Positions 41,724 to 53,775 of a stretch of 64,000 nucleotides of DNA are shown here, one piece after another. This stretch comes from Magnetococcales bacterium (GTDB lineage: Bacteria; Pseudomonadota; Magnetococcia; Magnetococcales; Magnetaquicoccaceae). The position numbers and the translations under genes are program-made. The number at the start of each line of letters is the position of its first letter. Position 1 is the stretch's first letter. The notes under the pieces were generated by a model. It was not told where the DNA came from, made no database searches, and was given only the letters and a program-made list of their open reading frames with translations. Location of the stretch: NCBI GenBank assembly GCA_002753095.1, contig PDZU01000005.1:1-64000 (forward strand). The letters run 5' to 3'.

Positions 41724-43523
41724 ATGCGTTATTCCCGTTTGTTGCAACAGGCCACAGTCCGGGTTTTGACCGTTTTACTGGCCGTTGTCGCGGTCGTCGC
41801 CCTCTTTGCCTTCACTGTGCCACCCCTGTTCAGCAATGCAGAGCTTCTCTGGATCGCCTCCTCTGCCCTGCTGATACTCGCACTGCTGTTCTGGGTCACG
41901 CTGGGGCGATGGCTGATCCGGTTGACCCGTCACCTGACCCTGTTGCAAAATCTGACACACGACTTTATCGGCCATCAGAGGCTCTCCCCCGACAGCATCC
42001 AGCCACTGGAGACCCTGATCGCCACGCGCCACGATGAGATTGGCACTCTGGCCGGTACCCTGCGCAAGTTGACGCAAACCGTGATTGCCAACACAAAAGA
42101 TCTGCAACAACACACCAAACAACTGGAAGAGAACGAAGCCCGCCTGCGCGCCATGACCCAGTCCCTGCGCGACGCCCTGTTGGTGTTCGATGCCGAGGGT
42201 TCCATTCTGTTCTGCAGCCATGTCTGCGCCAGCATGTTCGATTGCCAGGAACGGGATCTGCTGGAGCGCTCGATCACCCATCTGTTCTCCCCCAACTGGC
42301 TGGATCCAGAATGGCAAAAAAAATGGATCCTGCCGCAGCACGCCAACGCCCTGCCCCACACCCATGAGCCCATGCGGGGGCTGGCCGTGCGCATGGATGG
42401 CCATGAATTTCCCATTGAGTTGACCATCTCGCAATGGCAACGCCAGGGCGAAACCTTCTGCACCGCCATTATCCGCGACATTACCAACCTGAAAATTCTT
42501 GAAGAGCGCGATCTGCGCGCCTATGTCAACCGTATCGCCATCAGTGCCCTGCTGGAGATCGGTATCGAACCCCTGCCCCTGCAGCGCAAACTGGAAGTGG
42601 CCCTGGAGATTATTTTGACCGTGCCCTGGTTGGCCATGCAGTACAAGGGGTCCATTTTTCTGGTCACCGAGGATGAGCACCTGGAGATGGTGGCACAAAA
42701 AAATCTCCATAATGCCCTTTTGCATGCATGTCAGCATATCCCCTTTGGCTATTGCTTGTGCGGCAAAGCGGCGCAGGCCAAAAAAATGGTCTTCGCCAAT
42801 GCCCTGGACGACCGTCATGATGTCACCTTCGATGGCATCCACGAACATGGTCACTACTGTCTGCCCATCCTGCTGCAGGGCAGGCTGCTCGGCGTGCTCA
42901 ACCTCTACGTCGATCATCTGCACCCCTATGATCCAGAAGAAGAAGCCTTTTTGACCACCATCACCACCACCCTGGCCGGGGTAATTGATCGTGGTCTGGC
43001 CGATGACCGCATCCGGCATATGGCCACCCATGACGCCCTCACCGGCCTGCCCAACCGTCTGCTCTTTCACGAACTGTTGACCCAGGAGGTGAAAAGAGCC
43101 TCCCGCACACAGCAACCTCTGGCGGTCGGCTTTCTGGATCTGGACCATTTCAAAGCGGTCAATGACACCCTGGGACATGATATTGGCGATCTGCTTTTGC
43201 AGGAGGTCGGCGCACGCACACGGCAACAACTGCGCAACTCGGACACCCTGGCCCGCATGGGGGGGGATGAGTTTGCCCTGATTCTGCCCGCCATCGGCGA
43301 CAAACAACATGCCATCAACGTCTGCAGTAAAATTGTCCAGACACTCAGCGAACCCTTTATTCTCAACGAAAATCGTTGTCAAATCGGTGCCAGCATCGGC
43401 TTGAGCCTTTTTCCAGAACATGGCGACTCGGTTGAACTGCTGCTGCAAAATGCCGATCAGGCCATGTATGTGGTCAAAAAAGGCGGTCGCAACGGGGTGA
43501 CCATCTATCAGGTCCAATCATAA
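41724..43523 (+). CDS. Membrane PAS-GAF diguanylate cyclase
   Basis: TM helices, PAS, GAF; THDALTGLPNRLLF and MGGDEFALIL; RNSD I-site-like motif upstream; no EAL. Confidence 0.9.
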   Translation: MRYSRLLQQATVRVLTVLLAVVAVVALFAFTVPPLFSNAELLWIASSALLILALLFWVTLGRWLIRLTRHLTLLQNLTHDFIGHQRLSPDSIQPLETLIATRHDEIGTLAGTLRKLTQTVIANTKDLQQHTKQLEENEARLRAMTQSLRDALLVFDAEGSILFCSHVCASMFDCQERDLLERSITHLFSPNWLDPEWQKKWILPQHANALPHTHEPMRGLAVRMDGHEFPIELTISQWQRQGETFCTAIIRDITNLKILEERDLRAYVNRIAISALLEIGIEPLPLQRKLEVALEIILTVPWLAMQYKGSIFLVTEDEHLEMVAQKNLHNALLHACQHIPFGYCLCGKAAQAKKMVFANALDDRHDVTFDGIHEHGHYCLPILLQGRLLGVLNLYVDHLHPYDPEEEAFLTTITTTLAGVIDRGLADDRIRHMATHDALTGLPNRLLFHELLTQEVKRASRTQQPLAVGFLDLDHFKAVNDTLGHDIGDLLLQEVGARTRQQLRNSDTLARMGGDEFALILPAIGDKQHAINVCSKIVQTLSEPFILNENRCQIGASIGLSLFPEHGDSVELLLQNADQAMYVVKKGGRNGVTIYQVQS

Positions 43524-43540
43524 TCACCCCGTTTTTTTTC

Positions 43541-44641
43541 GTGGACAGCATAACAGGACGCACCTTGACCTCCCCTTTTGCCGCCAATCGCACAACGGCA
43601 TGGCGTTTGTGCCATTTTGATTATCTCCTGCCAACCGAACGCATCGCGCAACGCCCCGCCCCGGTCCGCGACCGCTCCCGACTGCTGGTCAGTCTGCCCG
43701 GCAAACGCCACGATGCTGTTTTTCGCCAACTGCCAGACTGGTTGCAACCCGGTGACCTGTTGGTGATGAATGATACCCGGGTCATCCCGGCCCGCCTGCT
43801 GGGCCACAAACCCTCTGGCGGTCGCATCGAAATCTTGCTGCTGCAGCCACTGGCCAGCGCCGGTGAATGGGAGGCCATGGCCACCGGCAGCAAACGGATC
43901 CACCCCGGCCTGCAGATCGACATTGCCCCCGGTCTGCGGGTCACCTTTCTGGAACGCAGCAGCAACGGTTTCCGGGTGTTGCTGCACAGCCAGGAGGAGG
44001 CCCTGGAAAAAGCCCTGCAACGGCACGGACAACTGCCCCTGCCGCCCTATATCACCGCCTCCGATCCACAACAGGATCCAGAACGGTACCAGACCATCTA
44101 CGCCCGCCATCCCGGCGCCATCGCCGCCCCCACTGCGGGCCTGCATTTTACCCCTTCGCTGTTGGCCCGTCTGAAAATCCTGGGTATCCAGAGTACCACC
44201 GTCACCCTGCATGTGGGCCCCGGCACCTTTCAACCCGTGCGCGAAGAGGCGTTGCACCGCCATGTCATGCACCGGGAACGGGCCATCCTCTCGCCGCACA
44301 GCGCCCGTTTGATCAACCAGACCCACGCCCGCCAGGGCCGGGTCATCGCCGTCGGTACCACGTCGCTGCGGGTCTTGGAGAGCGCCGCCCTGCCCAGCGG
44401 TCGGGTGCGCCCCTGGCGGGGCGAAACCGGACTCTTTATTCTGCCGGGCTACCGTTTCCGCGTTGTCGATGGTCTGATCACCAACTTTCATCTGCCCCGC
44501 TCCACCCTGTTGATGCTGGTTGCCGCCTTGATCGGCAAGCGCCGCATGGATCGGGATTATGCCCACGCCATCAATCGGGGCTATCGCTTCTACTCCTACG
44601 GCGATGCCATGCTGCTCTGGCCAGGAAAACACCGCTCATGA
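43541..44641 (+). CDS. queA: S-adenosylmethionine:tRNA ribosyltransferase-isomerase
   Basis: FDYLLPTERIAQRPAPVRDRSRLLV; NDTRVIPARLLGHK; FHLPRSTLLMLVAALIG. Confidence 0.97.
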   Translation: MDSITGRTLTSPFAANRTTAWRLCHFDYLLPTERIAQRPAPVRDRSRLLVSLPGKRHDAVFRQLPDWLQPGDLLVMNDTRVIPARLLGHKPSGGRIEILLLQPLASAGEWEAMATGSKRIHPGLQIDIAPGLRVTFLERSSNGFRVLLHSQEEALEKALQRHGQLPLPPYITASDPQQDPERYQTIYARHPGAIAAPTAGLHFTPSLLARLKILGIQSTTVTLHVGPGTFQPVREEALHRHVMHRERAILSPHSARLINQTHARQGRVIAVGTTSLRVLESAALPSGRVRPWRGETGLFILPGYRFRVVDGLITNFHLPRSTLLMLVAALIGKRRMDRDYAHAINRGYRFYSYGDAMLLWPGKHRS

Positions 44642-45762
44642 CCCAACCTTTTTTTGAACTGCTGCACACCGATCCCAGCGGAGCGCGGCGCGGCCGTTTC
44701 CACACAGCGCACGGCACGGTACAAACGCCCATTTTCATGCCGGTGGGAACCGCCGCCAGCGTCAAAACCCTCACCTCCGCCGATCTGCAGGAGATCCAGG
44801 CGCAAATCATCCTGGGCAACACCTATCACCTCTATCTGCGTCCCGGTCATCGCCTGATCGCGCAACTGGGCGGACTACACCGCTTCATGCACTGGCCTGG
44901 TCCCATTCTGACCGACTCCGGCGGCTATCAGGTTTTCAGTCTGGGGGCCATGCGCCGCATCCGTGAAGAGGGGGTCACCTTCCGCTCCCACCTCGATGGC
45001 AGCGCCCACCTGTTAAGCCCGGAACTGGCCATCCAGATTCAGGAAGATCTGGGCTCGGACATCATGATGCAGTTGGATGAATGCCCCCCCTACCCGGCCA
45101 AGCGGGACTATCTGGCCAAATCCCTACAACTTTCCGTGCGCTGGGGTGCGCGCTGTCTGGCCGCGCGGCGTCCCGACCGACAGCAAGCCCTCTTTGGTAT
45201 TGTGCAGGGGGGCATGGAGGCCGATCTGCGCCAGGAGTCCGCCGCCGCCCTGATTGAATTGGGGTTTGATGGCTATGCCCTGGGCGGCCTGTCGGTGGGC
45301 GAACCGAAGGAAAAAATGGCCGAAGTGCTCTCCTATGCCCCCGCCTTGCTACCCAAAGAGCAGCCACGCTATCTGATGGGGGTGGGCAAGCCGGAAGATC
45401 TCGTCGAAGCCGTCGCCGCTGGCATGGACATGTTTGACTGCGTGCTGCCGACCCGCAACGCCCGCAATGGGCAACTGCTGACCCGCTGGGGGGCCAGAAA
45501 CATCAAGCAGGCCCGCTTTCGGGAAGATGCCAGAGCGGTGGATGCACACTGCCTGTGTCACTGCTGCCAACACTACAGCCGGGCCTATCTGCACCATCTC
45601 TTCCGCAACAAGGAGATTGCCGTCCTGCGCTTGATGACCCTGCATAACCTGCACTACTACCTGGACTTGATGGAGGGCATGCGGCAGGCCATCGCCACGG
45701 ACCGTTTTGCCGCTTTCCGCGCCGACTTCTACCAACAACGTCTCTCTGGCGACGAAGATTAA
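44638..45762 (+). CDS. tgt: Queuine tRNA-ribosyltransferase
   Basis: FMPVGTAASVKTL; TDSGGYQVFSLG; GGLSVGEPKEKM; CHCCQHYSRAYLHHL. Confidence 0.97.
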   Translation: MTQPFFELLHTDPSGARRGRFHTAHGTVQTPIFMPVGTAASVKTLTSADLQEIQAQIILGNTYHLYLRPGHRLIAQLGGLHRFMHWPGPILTDSGGYQVFSLGAMRRIREEGVTFRSHLDGSAHLLSPELAIQIQEDLGSDIMMQLDECPPYPAKRDYLAKSLQLSVRWGARCLAARRPDRQQALFGIVQGGMEADLRQESAAALIELGFDGYALGGLSVGEPKEKMAEVLSYAPALLPKEQPRYLMGVGKPEDLVEAVAAGMDMFDCVLPTRNARNGQLLTRWGARNIKQARFREDARAVDAHCLCHCCQHYSRAYLHHLFRNKEIAVLRLMTLHNLHYYLDLMEGMRQAIATDRFAAFRADFYQQRLSGDED

Positions 45763-45893
45763 GCAAAACGAGTGACCGATACTGAAAATCCTTTACAAGT
45801 GGGTTGCACTATCCTAGCGTCACCGTTTGGCATGCTGTCGCTGCCTGTTGCCGTGCTGCACTTTTGACCTGTTCTGTATGGAGAATAACTATC

Positions 45894-46280
45894 ATGCTTG
45901 ATCTGATCAGTACCGCTTATGCCGCTGCACCCTCCAATACGGAGGCGGTGATCGGAAATATCGTCTTTATGGTGGCCCTGTTCGGCATCTTTTATTTTTT
46001 TCTGATCCGGCCCCAACAAAAACAGGCCAAGGCCCACAAGGAGATGGTGGCCAACCTGACCCGTGGCGATACGGTGGTTACCGGCGGTGGTTTGATTGGC
46101 CGCGTACACCGGGTGGAAAACGATCTGATCATCCTGGAAGTGGGCGATGTGGAGATCGGCAACAAGCTCTTCCGTCCGGTGCGCATCCGGGTTCGCCGCG
46201 TCAGCGTCGTGGAAGTGACCAGCAAAGGCACCTTCTCTCCAGAAAATAAAACCAGCGCAACGGAAGACTCTCAAGGCTGA
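45894..46280 (+). CDS. yajC: Preprotein translocase subunit YajC
   Basis: FYFFLIRPQQKQAKAHKEMVANLTRGDTVVTGGGLIG. Confidence 0.95.
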   Translation: MLDLISTAYAAAPSNTEAVIGNIVFMVALFGIFYFFLIRPQQKQAKAHKEMVANLTRGDTVVTGGGLIGRVHRVENDLIILEVGDVEIGNKLFRPVRIRVRRVSVVEVTSKGTFSPENKTSATEDSQG

Positions 46281-46285
46281 CCACC

Positions 46286-47866
46286 ATGCGACAAGTCCCT
46301 TTATGGAAACCCGCGTTAATTCTCTTTACGGTGCTGCTCTCCCTGCTCTACGTTTTCCCCAGCGTCAACCACGGCGTTCCCGCGTGGTGGCCCTCCTGGT
46401 TGCCACATCAGGTGATCGCCCAGGGGCTGGATCTGCAGGGGGGGCTGCATCTGCTGCTCAACGTGGAGTCCGATAAAGCCGTCGAACAGACCGCCGAAAA
46501 TCTGGTCGATGAGGTGCGTGGCATTCTACGCAAGGAGCAACTGCGCTATCAAAGTGTGGAACGGGAGGGCATCGACACGGTCAGCATTGTCTTGACCGAG
46601 AGCGGGGATTCTCCCAAGTACCGTCAAGTGCTGGAAAAAGAGTTGCCGACCACCCAGTTTGGCGAAGATGCCGGCAGCAAAAAGTTGCGTCTGACCATCA
46701 AACCGCTGGAGCAGAAAGAGATTCGCCGTTTTGCCCTGGAACAGTCCATTCAGACCATCCGTTCCCGCATTGACCAGTTTGGCGTCACCGAACCGACCAT
46801 CCAAAAGCAGGGTGAGGACCGTATTCTGGTGCAACTGCCCGGCTTGAACGATCCCACCCGTGCCAAGGCGTTGATCGGTCGCACCGCCCGCCTGGAGTTC
46901 AAGATGGTGGATGAAAAGGGCGATCTCAATGCTGCCCTGGCCGGTCGTGTCCCCCCGGGTGACGTGATTCTGTACGGCAACAAGGAGAGCGGACAAAAAG
47001 GTCGGCAAGCCTATCTGCTGAAAAAGCGGACGGTGCTTTCTGGTGATCTGCTGACCGACGCCCGCGTCAATTTCAGCCAGTACAGTGAGGCCTATGTCTC
47101 CATCACTTTTAATCGCCAGGGCGAGCGCAAGTTTGCCCAATTGACCGGGGAGCATGTCAACGAGCGGATGGCCATCGTGCTGGACAATGTGGTCTATTCG
47201 GCACCGGTAATCCGGGAAAAGATCGAGGGTGGCCGGGCGCAAATCAGCGGCAGTTTCAGCACGGAAGAGGCGCACGATCTGGCCATCATCCTGCGCGCCG
47301 GGGCGCTGCCGGCTCCAGTCAAGATTGTCGAAGAGCGTACTGTCGGCCCCACCCTGGGGCAGGATTCCATCGACCAGGGTTTGGCCTCCATCCTGATTGG
47401 CGGCGCGTTGGTACTCTTTTTCATGGGGGTCTACTACAAGGGGTTTGGCTGGCTGGCCAACATGGCCGTGTTGCTCAACGTATTGATGTTGATGGCTGCT
47501 CTGGCCATGATGCAGGCCACCTTGACCATGCCCGGTATCGCCGGGGCTGTGCTGCTGATGGGCATGTCGGTGGATGCCAACGTGCTGATTTTTGAGCGCA
47601 TCCGTGAAGAGTTGCGTCTGGGTAAAACCCCGTTGGCCGCCATTGAACACGGCTACGCCCGGGCCTTTGCCACCATTCTGGACTCCCATATCACCACCCT
47701 GATCACCGGATTGGTGCTCTATCAGTTTGGAACCGGTCCGGTCAGAGGTTTTGCCGTTACCCTCTCCATCGGCCTGATCATCTCCATGTATACCGCCGTT
47801 TTTGTTACCCGTGTGGTCCTGGACATGATTCTGCAGGGCCGACATGTCAGAACATTGAGCGTTTAA
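46286..47866 (+). CDS. secD: Protein translocase subunit SecD
   Basis: GLDLQGGLHLLL; RIDQFGVTEPTIQKQG; MGMSVDANVLIFERIREEL. Confidence 0.97.
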   Translation: MRQVPLWKPALILFTVLLSLLYVFPSVNHGVPAWWPSWLPHQVIAQGLDLQGGLHLLLNVESDKAVEQTAENLVDEVRGILRKEQLRYQSVEREGIDTVSIVLTESGDSPKYRQVLEKELPTTQFGEDAGSKKLRLTIKPLEQKEIRRFALEQSIQTIRSRIDQFGVTEPTIQKQGEDRILVQLPGLNDPTRAKALIGRTARLEFKMVDEKGDLNAALAGRVPPGDVILYGNKESGQKGRQAYLLKKRTVLSGDLLTDARVNFSQYSEAYVSITFNRQGERKFAQLTGEHVNERMAIVLDNVVYSAPVIREKIEGGRAQISGSFSTEEAHDLAIILRAGALPAPVKIVEERTVGPTLGQDSIDQGLASILIGGALVLFFMGVYYKGFGWLANMAVLLNVLMLMAALAMMQATLTMPGIAGAVLLMGMSVDANVLIFERIREELRLGKTPLAAIEHGYARAFATILDSHITTLITGLVLYQFGTGPVRGFAVTLSIGLIISMYTAVFVTRVVLDMILQGRHVRTLSV

Positions 47867-47936
47867 CCAATCGCTACTGCCCTCCCCACTGGGGAGGGGG
47901 CGACTGGTGCCAAACCGGTGCAAGAGGATTGTTTTC

Positions 47937-48887
47937 ATGGAACTGATGCATACCAAACCCCGCTTTGACTTTGTCAGCCTGAGAACGCAAATTTTGGCGT
48001 TCACCTTCTCCGGCCTGCTCACCCTGTTGAGCATTGGCTCCCTTTTGGTGCAGGGGCTCAACCTGGGCATCGACTTTTCAGGGGGGATCCTGGTACAGGT
48101 ACGCTTTGAAAAACCGCCCCATGTGGATCAAGTGCGCGCAGCCTTGAGCCATCTGCATCTGGGGGATGTTTCCATCCAGCAGTTTGGCTCTGCCGAAGAG
48201 ATTTTGATCCGCATCGGCCAACAGTCCGGCAATGCCGAAGCGCAAGGTGCTCTGGCCAACAAGGTGGTGGAGGCCATCAAGCCGACTGCCGATGGCGGTA
48301 AAGTGGAGCTGAGACGGGTAGAATTTGTTGGCCCTCAGGTCGGATCGGAGTTGGTGCAGAGCGGGTTATGGGCGGTTTTTTACTCTTTTCTGGCCATTCT
48401 GCTCTATATCGCCTGGCGTTTTGAGTGGCGTTTTGCGGTTGGCGCCATTCTCTCTCTGCTCCATGATGTGGTCATCACCATGGGACTTTTTTCGGTGACC
48501 CAAAAGGAGTTTACGCTGGTGGTGTTGGCGGCTGTCTTGACCATCATCGGCTATTCGATCAACGATACCATCGTTGTCTTTGACCGGGTGCGGGAAGAGC
48601 GGATCCGCTCCAAAAAACTCTCCATCGGCATGGTGATCAACCGCGCCATCAATGACACACTGTCGCGGACCATCATCGTCTCCCTGACCGTTATTCTGGT
48701 CCTGGTGGCTCTGTTGATTTTTGGCGGTCTGGTGATCCACGATTTTGCCCTGGCCTTGTTTGTTGGCGTCTTGCTGGGAACTTTCTCCTCCATCTTTGTG
48801 GCCTGCCAAACGGTTCTTCTGTTGGATAAAAAGGGACCAGTCACCCATGAGCAACCTGCACCGCCCCCCGTAACGGAGACACCATGA
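47937..48887 (+). CDS. secF: Protein translocase subunit SecF
   Basis: GLNLGIDFSGGILVQVRF; GYSINDTIVVFDRVREE. Confidence 0.96.
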   Translation: MELMHTKPRFDFVSLRTQILAFTFSGLLTLLSIGSLLVQGLNLGIDFSGGILVQVRFEKPPHVDQVRAALSHLHLGDVSIQQFGSAEEILIRIGQQSGNAEAQGALANKVVEAIKPTADGGKVELRRVEFVGPQVGSELVQSGLWAVFYSFLAILLYIAWRFEWRFAVGAILSLLHDVVITMGLFSVTQKEFTLVVLAAVLTIIGYSINDTIVVFDRVREERIRSKKLSIGMVINRAINDTLSRTIIVSLTVILVLVALLIFGGLVIHDFALALFVGVLLGTFSSIFVACQTVLLLDKKGPVTHEQPAPPPVTETP

Positions 48888-49300
48888 GCAAGAAGCAACC
48901 AACCACCGCGCACAAAGAAGAGTTCCTGCGTCCGGAAAAAGAGGATTATGATGCCCGTTTTGAGATTGTCCAGCCCGGTTTCAGCGAAGATCAGGATCTG
49001 CTGCATGCCAGAGCCATGGACTTTCTGAAGAAAAAAATCAAGAAGGGCGAATCCTGGAAAACAGCGACCGCCGAGTTGACCATCGCGGATGAAACTTTCA
49101 AGGCGGTCATTCTGGACGATTTCCTGAAGATTACCCTGGCCGAACGCCATTTTCAGGGCAAGGAGGAGATAAAAAGCATTGCCCGTCTTTTGCAAGTACC
49201 AGTAGAATTGTTGGAGGCAGTCAAGGGTGCGATGATTCGCGAAGTGCGTGATGCTTCCATCGAGGCCTATCACCGCTCCCGCCCGGAACAAACGTCCTGA
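48884..49300 (+). CDS. Hypothetical protein
   Basis: 138 aa; ATGA overlap with secF. Confidence 0.65.
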   Translation: MSKKQPTTAHKEEFLRPEKEDYDARFEIVQPGFSEDQDLLHARAMDFLKKKIKKGESWKTATAELTIADETFKAVILDDFLKITLAERHFQGKEEIKSIARLLQVPVELLEAVKGAMIREVRDASIEAYHRSRPEQTS

Positions 49301-49358
49301 TTTGTGGTCTTAACCATTATCTGGGCAGAAATCGCGATTGAGAGGGTGTAGAATAGAC

Positions 49359-49724
49359 ATGGCAAACATTCTGGTCGTGGATGACGACTCTTCCATCCGC
49401 GCTTTGCTGCGGGAAATTCTGGAAGATGAGGGGCACCGCATTGAAGAGGCTGCCGATGGCAAGCAAGGGGTGCAAAGTTTCCGCTCCGCCACCTTCGATT
49501 TGGTCATCACCGATGTACTGATGCCGGAAAAGGATGGGGTGGAGTTGATCATGGAGTTGCAGGAAGCCTTTCCAGACATCAAGATTATTGCCATGTCCGG
49601 TGGTGGGCGGGGGCTGGATGCCCAATTCAGCCTGCGCATCGCCCGTGATTTCGGTGCCGTCCAGCAAATGGAAAAACCCTTTACCCGCAAACGGGTTTTG
49701 GAAACCGTGCGCCGGGTGTTGTAA
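49359..49724 (+). CDS. Single-domain response regulator
   Basis: MANILVVDDDSSIRALLREIL...LVITDVLMPEKDG; K near C-term (MEKPFTRKRVL). Confidence 0.92.
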   Translation: MANILVVDDDSSIRALLREILEDEGHRIEEAADGKQGVQSFRSATFDLVITDVLMPEKDGVELIMELQEAFPDIKIIAMSGGGRGLDAQFSLRIARDFGAVQQMEKPFTRKRVLETVRRVL

Positions 49725-49727
49725 TCA

Positions 49728-51467
49728 ATGGATCAACTCAGCCATGTTGGGAGTTGCAAGGTGCAATTGACAGGTGCAGAAATTGTCGTAAAGTGCCTGC
49801 TGGAACAGGGAGTTCAGACCGTTTTCGGCTATCCGGGCGGTGCGGCGCTTTACATCTATGATGAAATTTACAAGGCGGGGGACAAGATAACCCATATCCT
49901 CTCCCGCCATGAACAGGGCGCGCTGCATGCGGCGGATGGTTATGCGCGCGCTACTGGCCGACCGGGTGTGGCCATCGTCACCTCTGGTCCTGGGGCCACC
50001 AATGCGGTTACCGGTTTGGCCACCGCCTACATGGACTCGATTCCCATGGTCTGCATCTCCGCCCAGGTGTCGGTGCCGTTGATCGGCAATGATGCCTTTC
50101 AGGAGGTGGATACCGTTGGCATCACCCGTTCCTGCACCAAGCACAACTATCTGGTGCGGGATGTCCGTGATTTGGCCCGTGTGCTGCGCGAGGCGTTCTT
50201 TATTGCCAACAGTGGGCGACCTGGGCCGGTGTTGGTGGACATTCCCAAGGATGTTTCCAACACCAAGACCGACTATGCCCCGCCCAGCGGGGAGGTAACC
50301 ATTCGCTCTTACCGGCCCACGACCAAGGGGCATCAACGGCAGGTACGGCGGGCGGTGGAGATGTTGCAGGTAGCCGAGCGGCCTTTGCTTTACACGGGTG
50401 GTGGTGTGATTCTGGCCAACGCATGGGAGGAGTTGCGCTGGCTGACCAACGCGCTCAATCTGCCCATTACCCACACCTTGATGGGGTTGGGCTCTTTTCC
50501 GGCCAGTGATGTACGCTTTTTGGGCATGTTGGGCATGCATGGCACCTATGAGGCCAACATGGCGGTGTCGAACTGCGACCTGTTGGTGGCCATTGGTGCC
50601 CGTTTTGATGATCGGGTGACCGGGAAAATTTCCTCTTTTGCCCCGCACGCCAAGATTATCCACATTGATGTGGATCCCACCTCCATTTCCAAGAATGTGC
50701 GCGTGGATCTGCCCATTGTGGGGGATGTGCGTTTGGTGCTCAACCAGATCAACGCGCTGGTACGGGAAGAGAAGGCGGAGCAAAAGCAGCCTGACCGGCA
50801 GGCGTGGTGGCAGGAGATTGCCGAGTGGCGCAAGAAGGATTGTCTGCGTTTTACCCAGGGGCCGGAGGTGATTGAGGCGCAGTATGTGATTCAGTCGCTC
50901 TGCACCTTGACCGAGGGGCAGGCCATCATCGCGACCGATGTGGGTCAGCATCAGATGTGGGCGGCGCAATTTTACGGCTTCCAGGAGGCGCGGCACTGGT
51001 TGACTTCTGGCGGATTGGGCACCATGGGGTATGGTCTGCCTGCCGCCATGGGGGCACAGGTGGCCTTTCCCAAGCGTCAGGTGGTGGTGATCAGTGGGGA
51101 TGGCTCCATCCAGATGAACATCCAGGAGTTGGGCACCTGTCTGCAGTACAATCTGCCCATCAAGATCATTATTCTCAACAATGGTTATCTGGGCATGGTG
51201 CGGCAGTGGCAGGAGCTTTTCTATGAGCGGCGTTACGCCGAGACGGATATTGCCAACGCGCCCGACTTTGTCAAGGTGGCCGAAGCCTATGGGGCCTTGG
51301 GATTGCGGACGGATCGACCTGAGGAGGTGATGCCGCTGCTGCGGCAGGGGTTGGCCCATCCTGGTACGGTGGTGATGGATTTTCGGGTCCGCCGCGAGTC
51401 CAACGTTTATCCCATGGTCCCTGCTGGTGGTGCCCTGCAAGATATGATCCTGGGCGAGCTTCTATAG
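49728..51467 (+). CDS. ilvB: Acetolactate synthase large subunit
   Basis: FGYPGGAALYIYDEIY; ThDP-binding GDGSIQMNIQELGTCLQYNLPIKIIILNN. Confidence 0.96.
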   Translation: MDQLSHVGSCKVQLTGAEIVVKCLLEQGVQTVFGYPGGAALYIYDEIYKAGDKITHILSRHEQGALHAADGYARATGRPGVAIVTSGPGATNAVTGLATAYMDSIPMVCISAQVSVPLIGNDAFQEVDTVGITRSCTKHNYLVRDVRDLARVLREAFFIANSGRPGPVLVDIPKDVSNTKTDYAPPSGEVTIRSYRPTTKGHQRQVRRAVEMLQVAERPLLYTGGGVILANAWEELRWLTNALNLPITHTLMGLGSFPASDVRFLGMLGMHGTYEANMAVSNCDLLVAIGARFDDRVTGKISSFAPHAKIIHIDVDPTSISKNVRVDLPIVGDVRLVLNQINALVREEKAEQKQPDRQAWWQEIAEWRKKDCLRFTQGPEVIEAQYVIQSLCTLTEGQAIIATDVGQHQMWAAQFYGFQEARHWLTSGGLGTMGYGLPAAMGAQVAFPKRQVVVISGDGSIQMNIQELGTCLQYNLPIKIIILNNGYLGMVRQWQELFYERRYAETDIANAPDFVKVAEAYGALGLRTDRPEEVMPLLRQGLAHPGTVVMDFRVRRESNVYPMVPAGGALQDMILGELL

Positions 51468-51476
51468 GAAACAGCC

Positions 51477-53035
<1,559 letters not shown>

Positions 53036-53064
53036 TTCTGCTGTGTGGGCGGCGGGGGGTATTT

Positions 53065-53775
53065 TTGCTCTCTGCCGCTGTACTTGCTTCTCTTGCTTCA
53101 GGAGTGAATCATTCCGTGCGTAGCCCCGTTGCTGTGGAAGGGTTGCCGTTCATTGCGGCCTTTGCGGCTGTTGCCATTGCTGGGGAGGTTGTGTGTCCTT
53201 CTCTGCTGGGTTCGCTGTTGCTTTGGCTTTTGACCGGTTGGTGCATCTGGTTTTTTCGTGATCCTGAGCGTCATCCTCCTGTGGGTGAGGGGTTGGGTGG
53301 GGGTTTGGTCATTGCGCCTGCTGATGGTCGGATTATTGCTATCGAGGAGGTAGCTGCCGCACCGCTTTCTGGTTTGCCGGCACGGAAATGTTCCATTTTT
53401 ATGAATGTTTTTAACGTACACGTCAATCGTTGCCCCATGGATGGCACGGTCAGCAAGTTGGCTTATCATCCTGGTCGATTTGTCAACGCGGCTTTGGACA
53501 AGGCTTCGCTGGAGAACGAGCGGATGGAGATTCTTTTGACCTCTCCTTCCGGGGTAGTTTTGCCTTTTGTGCAGGTAGCTGGTTTGATTGCCCGCCGTAT
53601 TGTGTGTCGGTTGCAGCCGGGGCAGGAGGTGGTACAGGGGGGGCGTTTTGGTTTGATTCGTTTTGGGTCTCGTGTTGACCTTTATTTACCTCTTTCTGCG
53701 CGTTTGGTAGTTTCCTTGAACGATCACACCCGCGCTGGGGAGAGTATCATCGCTCATCTGGAGAAGAATGTATGA
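53065..53775 (+). CDS. psd: Phosphatidylserine decarboxylase
   Basis: FMNVFNVHVNRCPMDGTV; GRFGLIRFGSRVDLYLP cleavage region. Confidence 0.95.
   Translation: MLSAAVLASLASGVNHSVRSPVAVEGLPFIAAFAAVAIAGEVVCPSLLGSLLLWLLTGWCIWFFRDPERHPPVGEGLGGGLVIAPADGRIIAIEEVAAAPLSGLPARKCSIFMNVFNVHVNRCPMDGTVSKLAYHPGRFVNAALDKASLENERMEILLTSPSGVVLPFVQVAGLIARRIVCRLQPGQEVVQGGRFGLIRFGSRVDLYLPLSARLVVSLNDHTRAGESIIAHLEKNV

Noticed and set aside
40164-41747. 527-aa minus-strand ORF opposite hisH-hisA
   Set aside because: Overlaps two clear histidine genes; no recognisable domain
41775-43517. 580-aa antisense ORF opposite the GGDEF gene
   Set aside because: Mirror of a well-supported diguanylate cyclase; composition typical of shadow ORFs in GC-rich DNA
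46526-48070. 514-aa minus-strand ORF opposite secD/secF
   Set aside because: Shadow ORF of conserved translocase genes
49725-51440. 571-aa minus-strand ORF opposite ilvB
   Set aside because: Shadow ORF of acetolactate synthase
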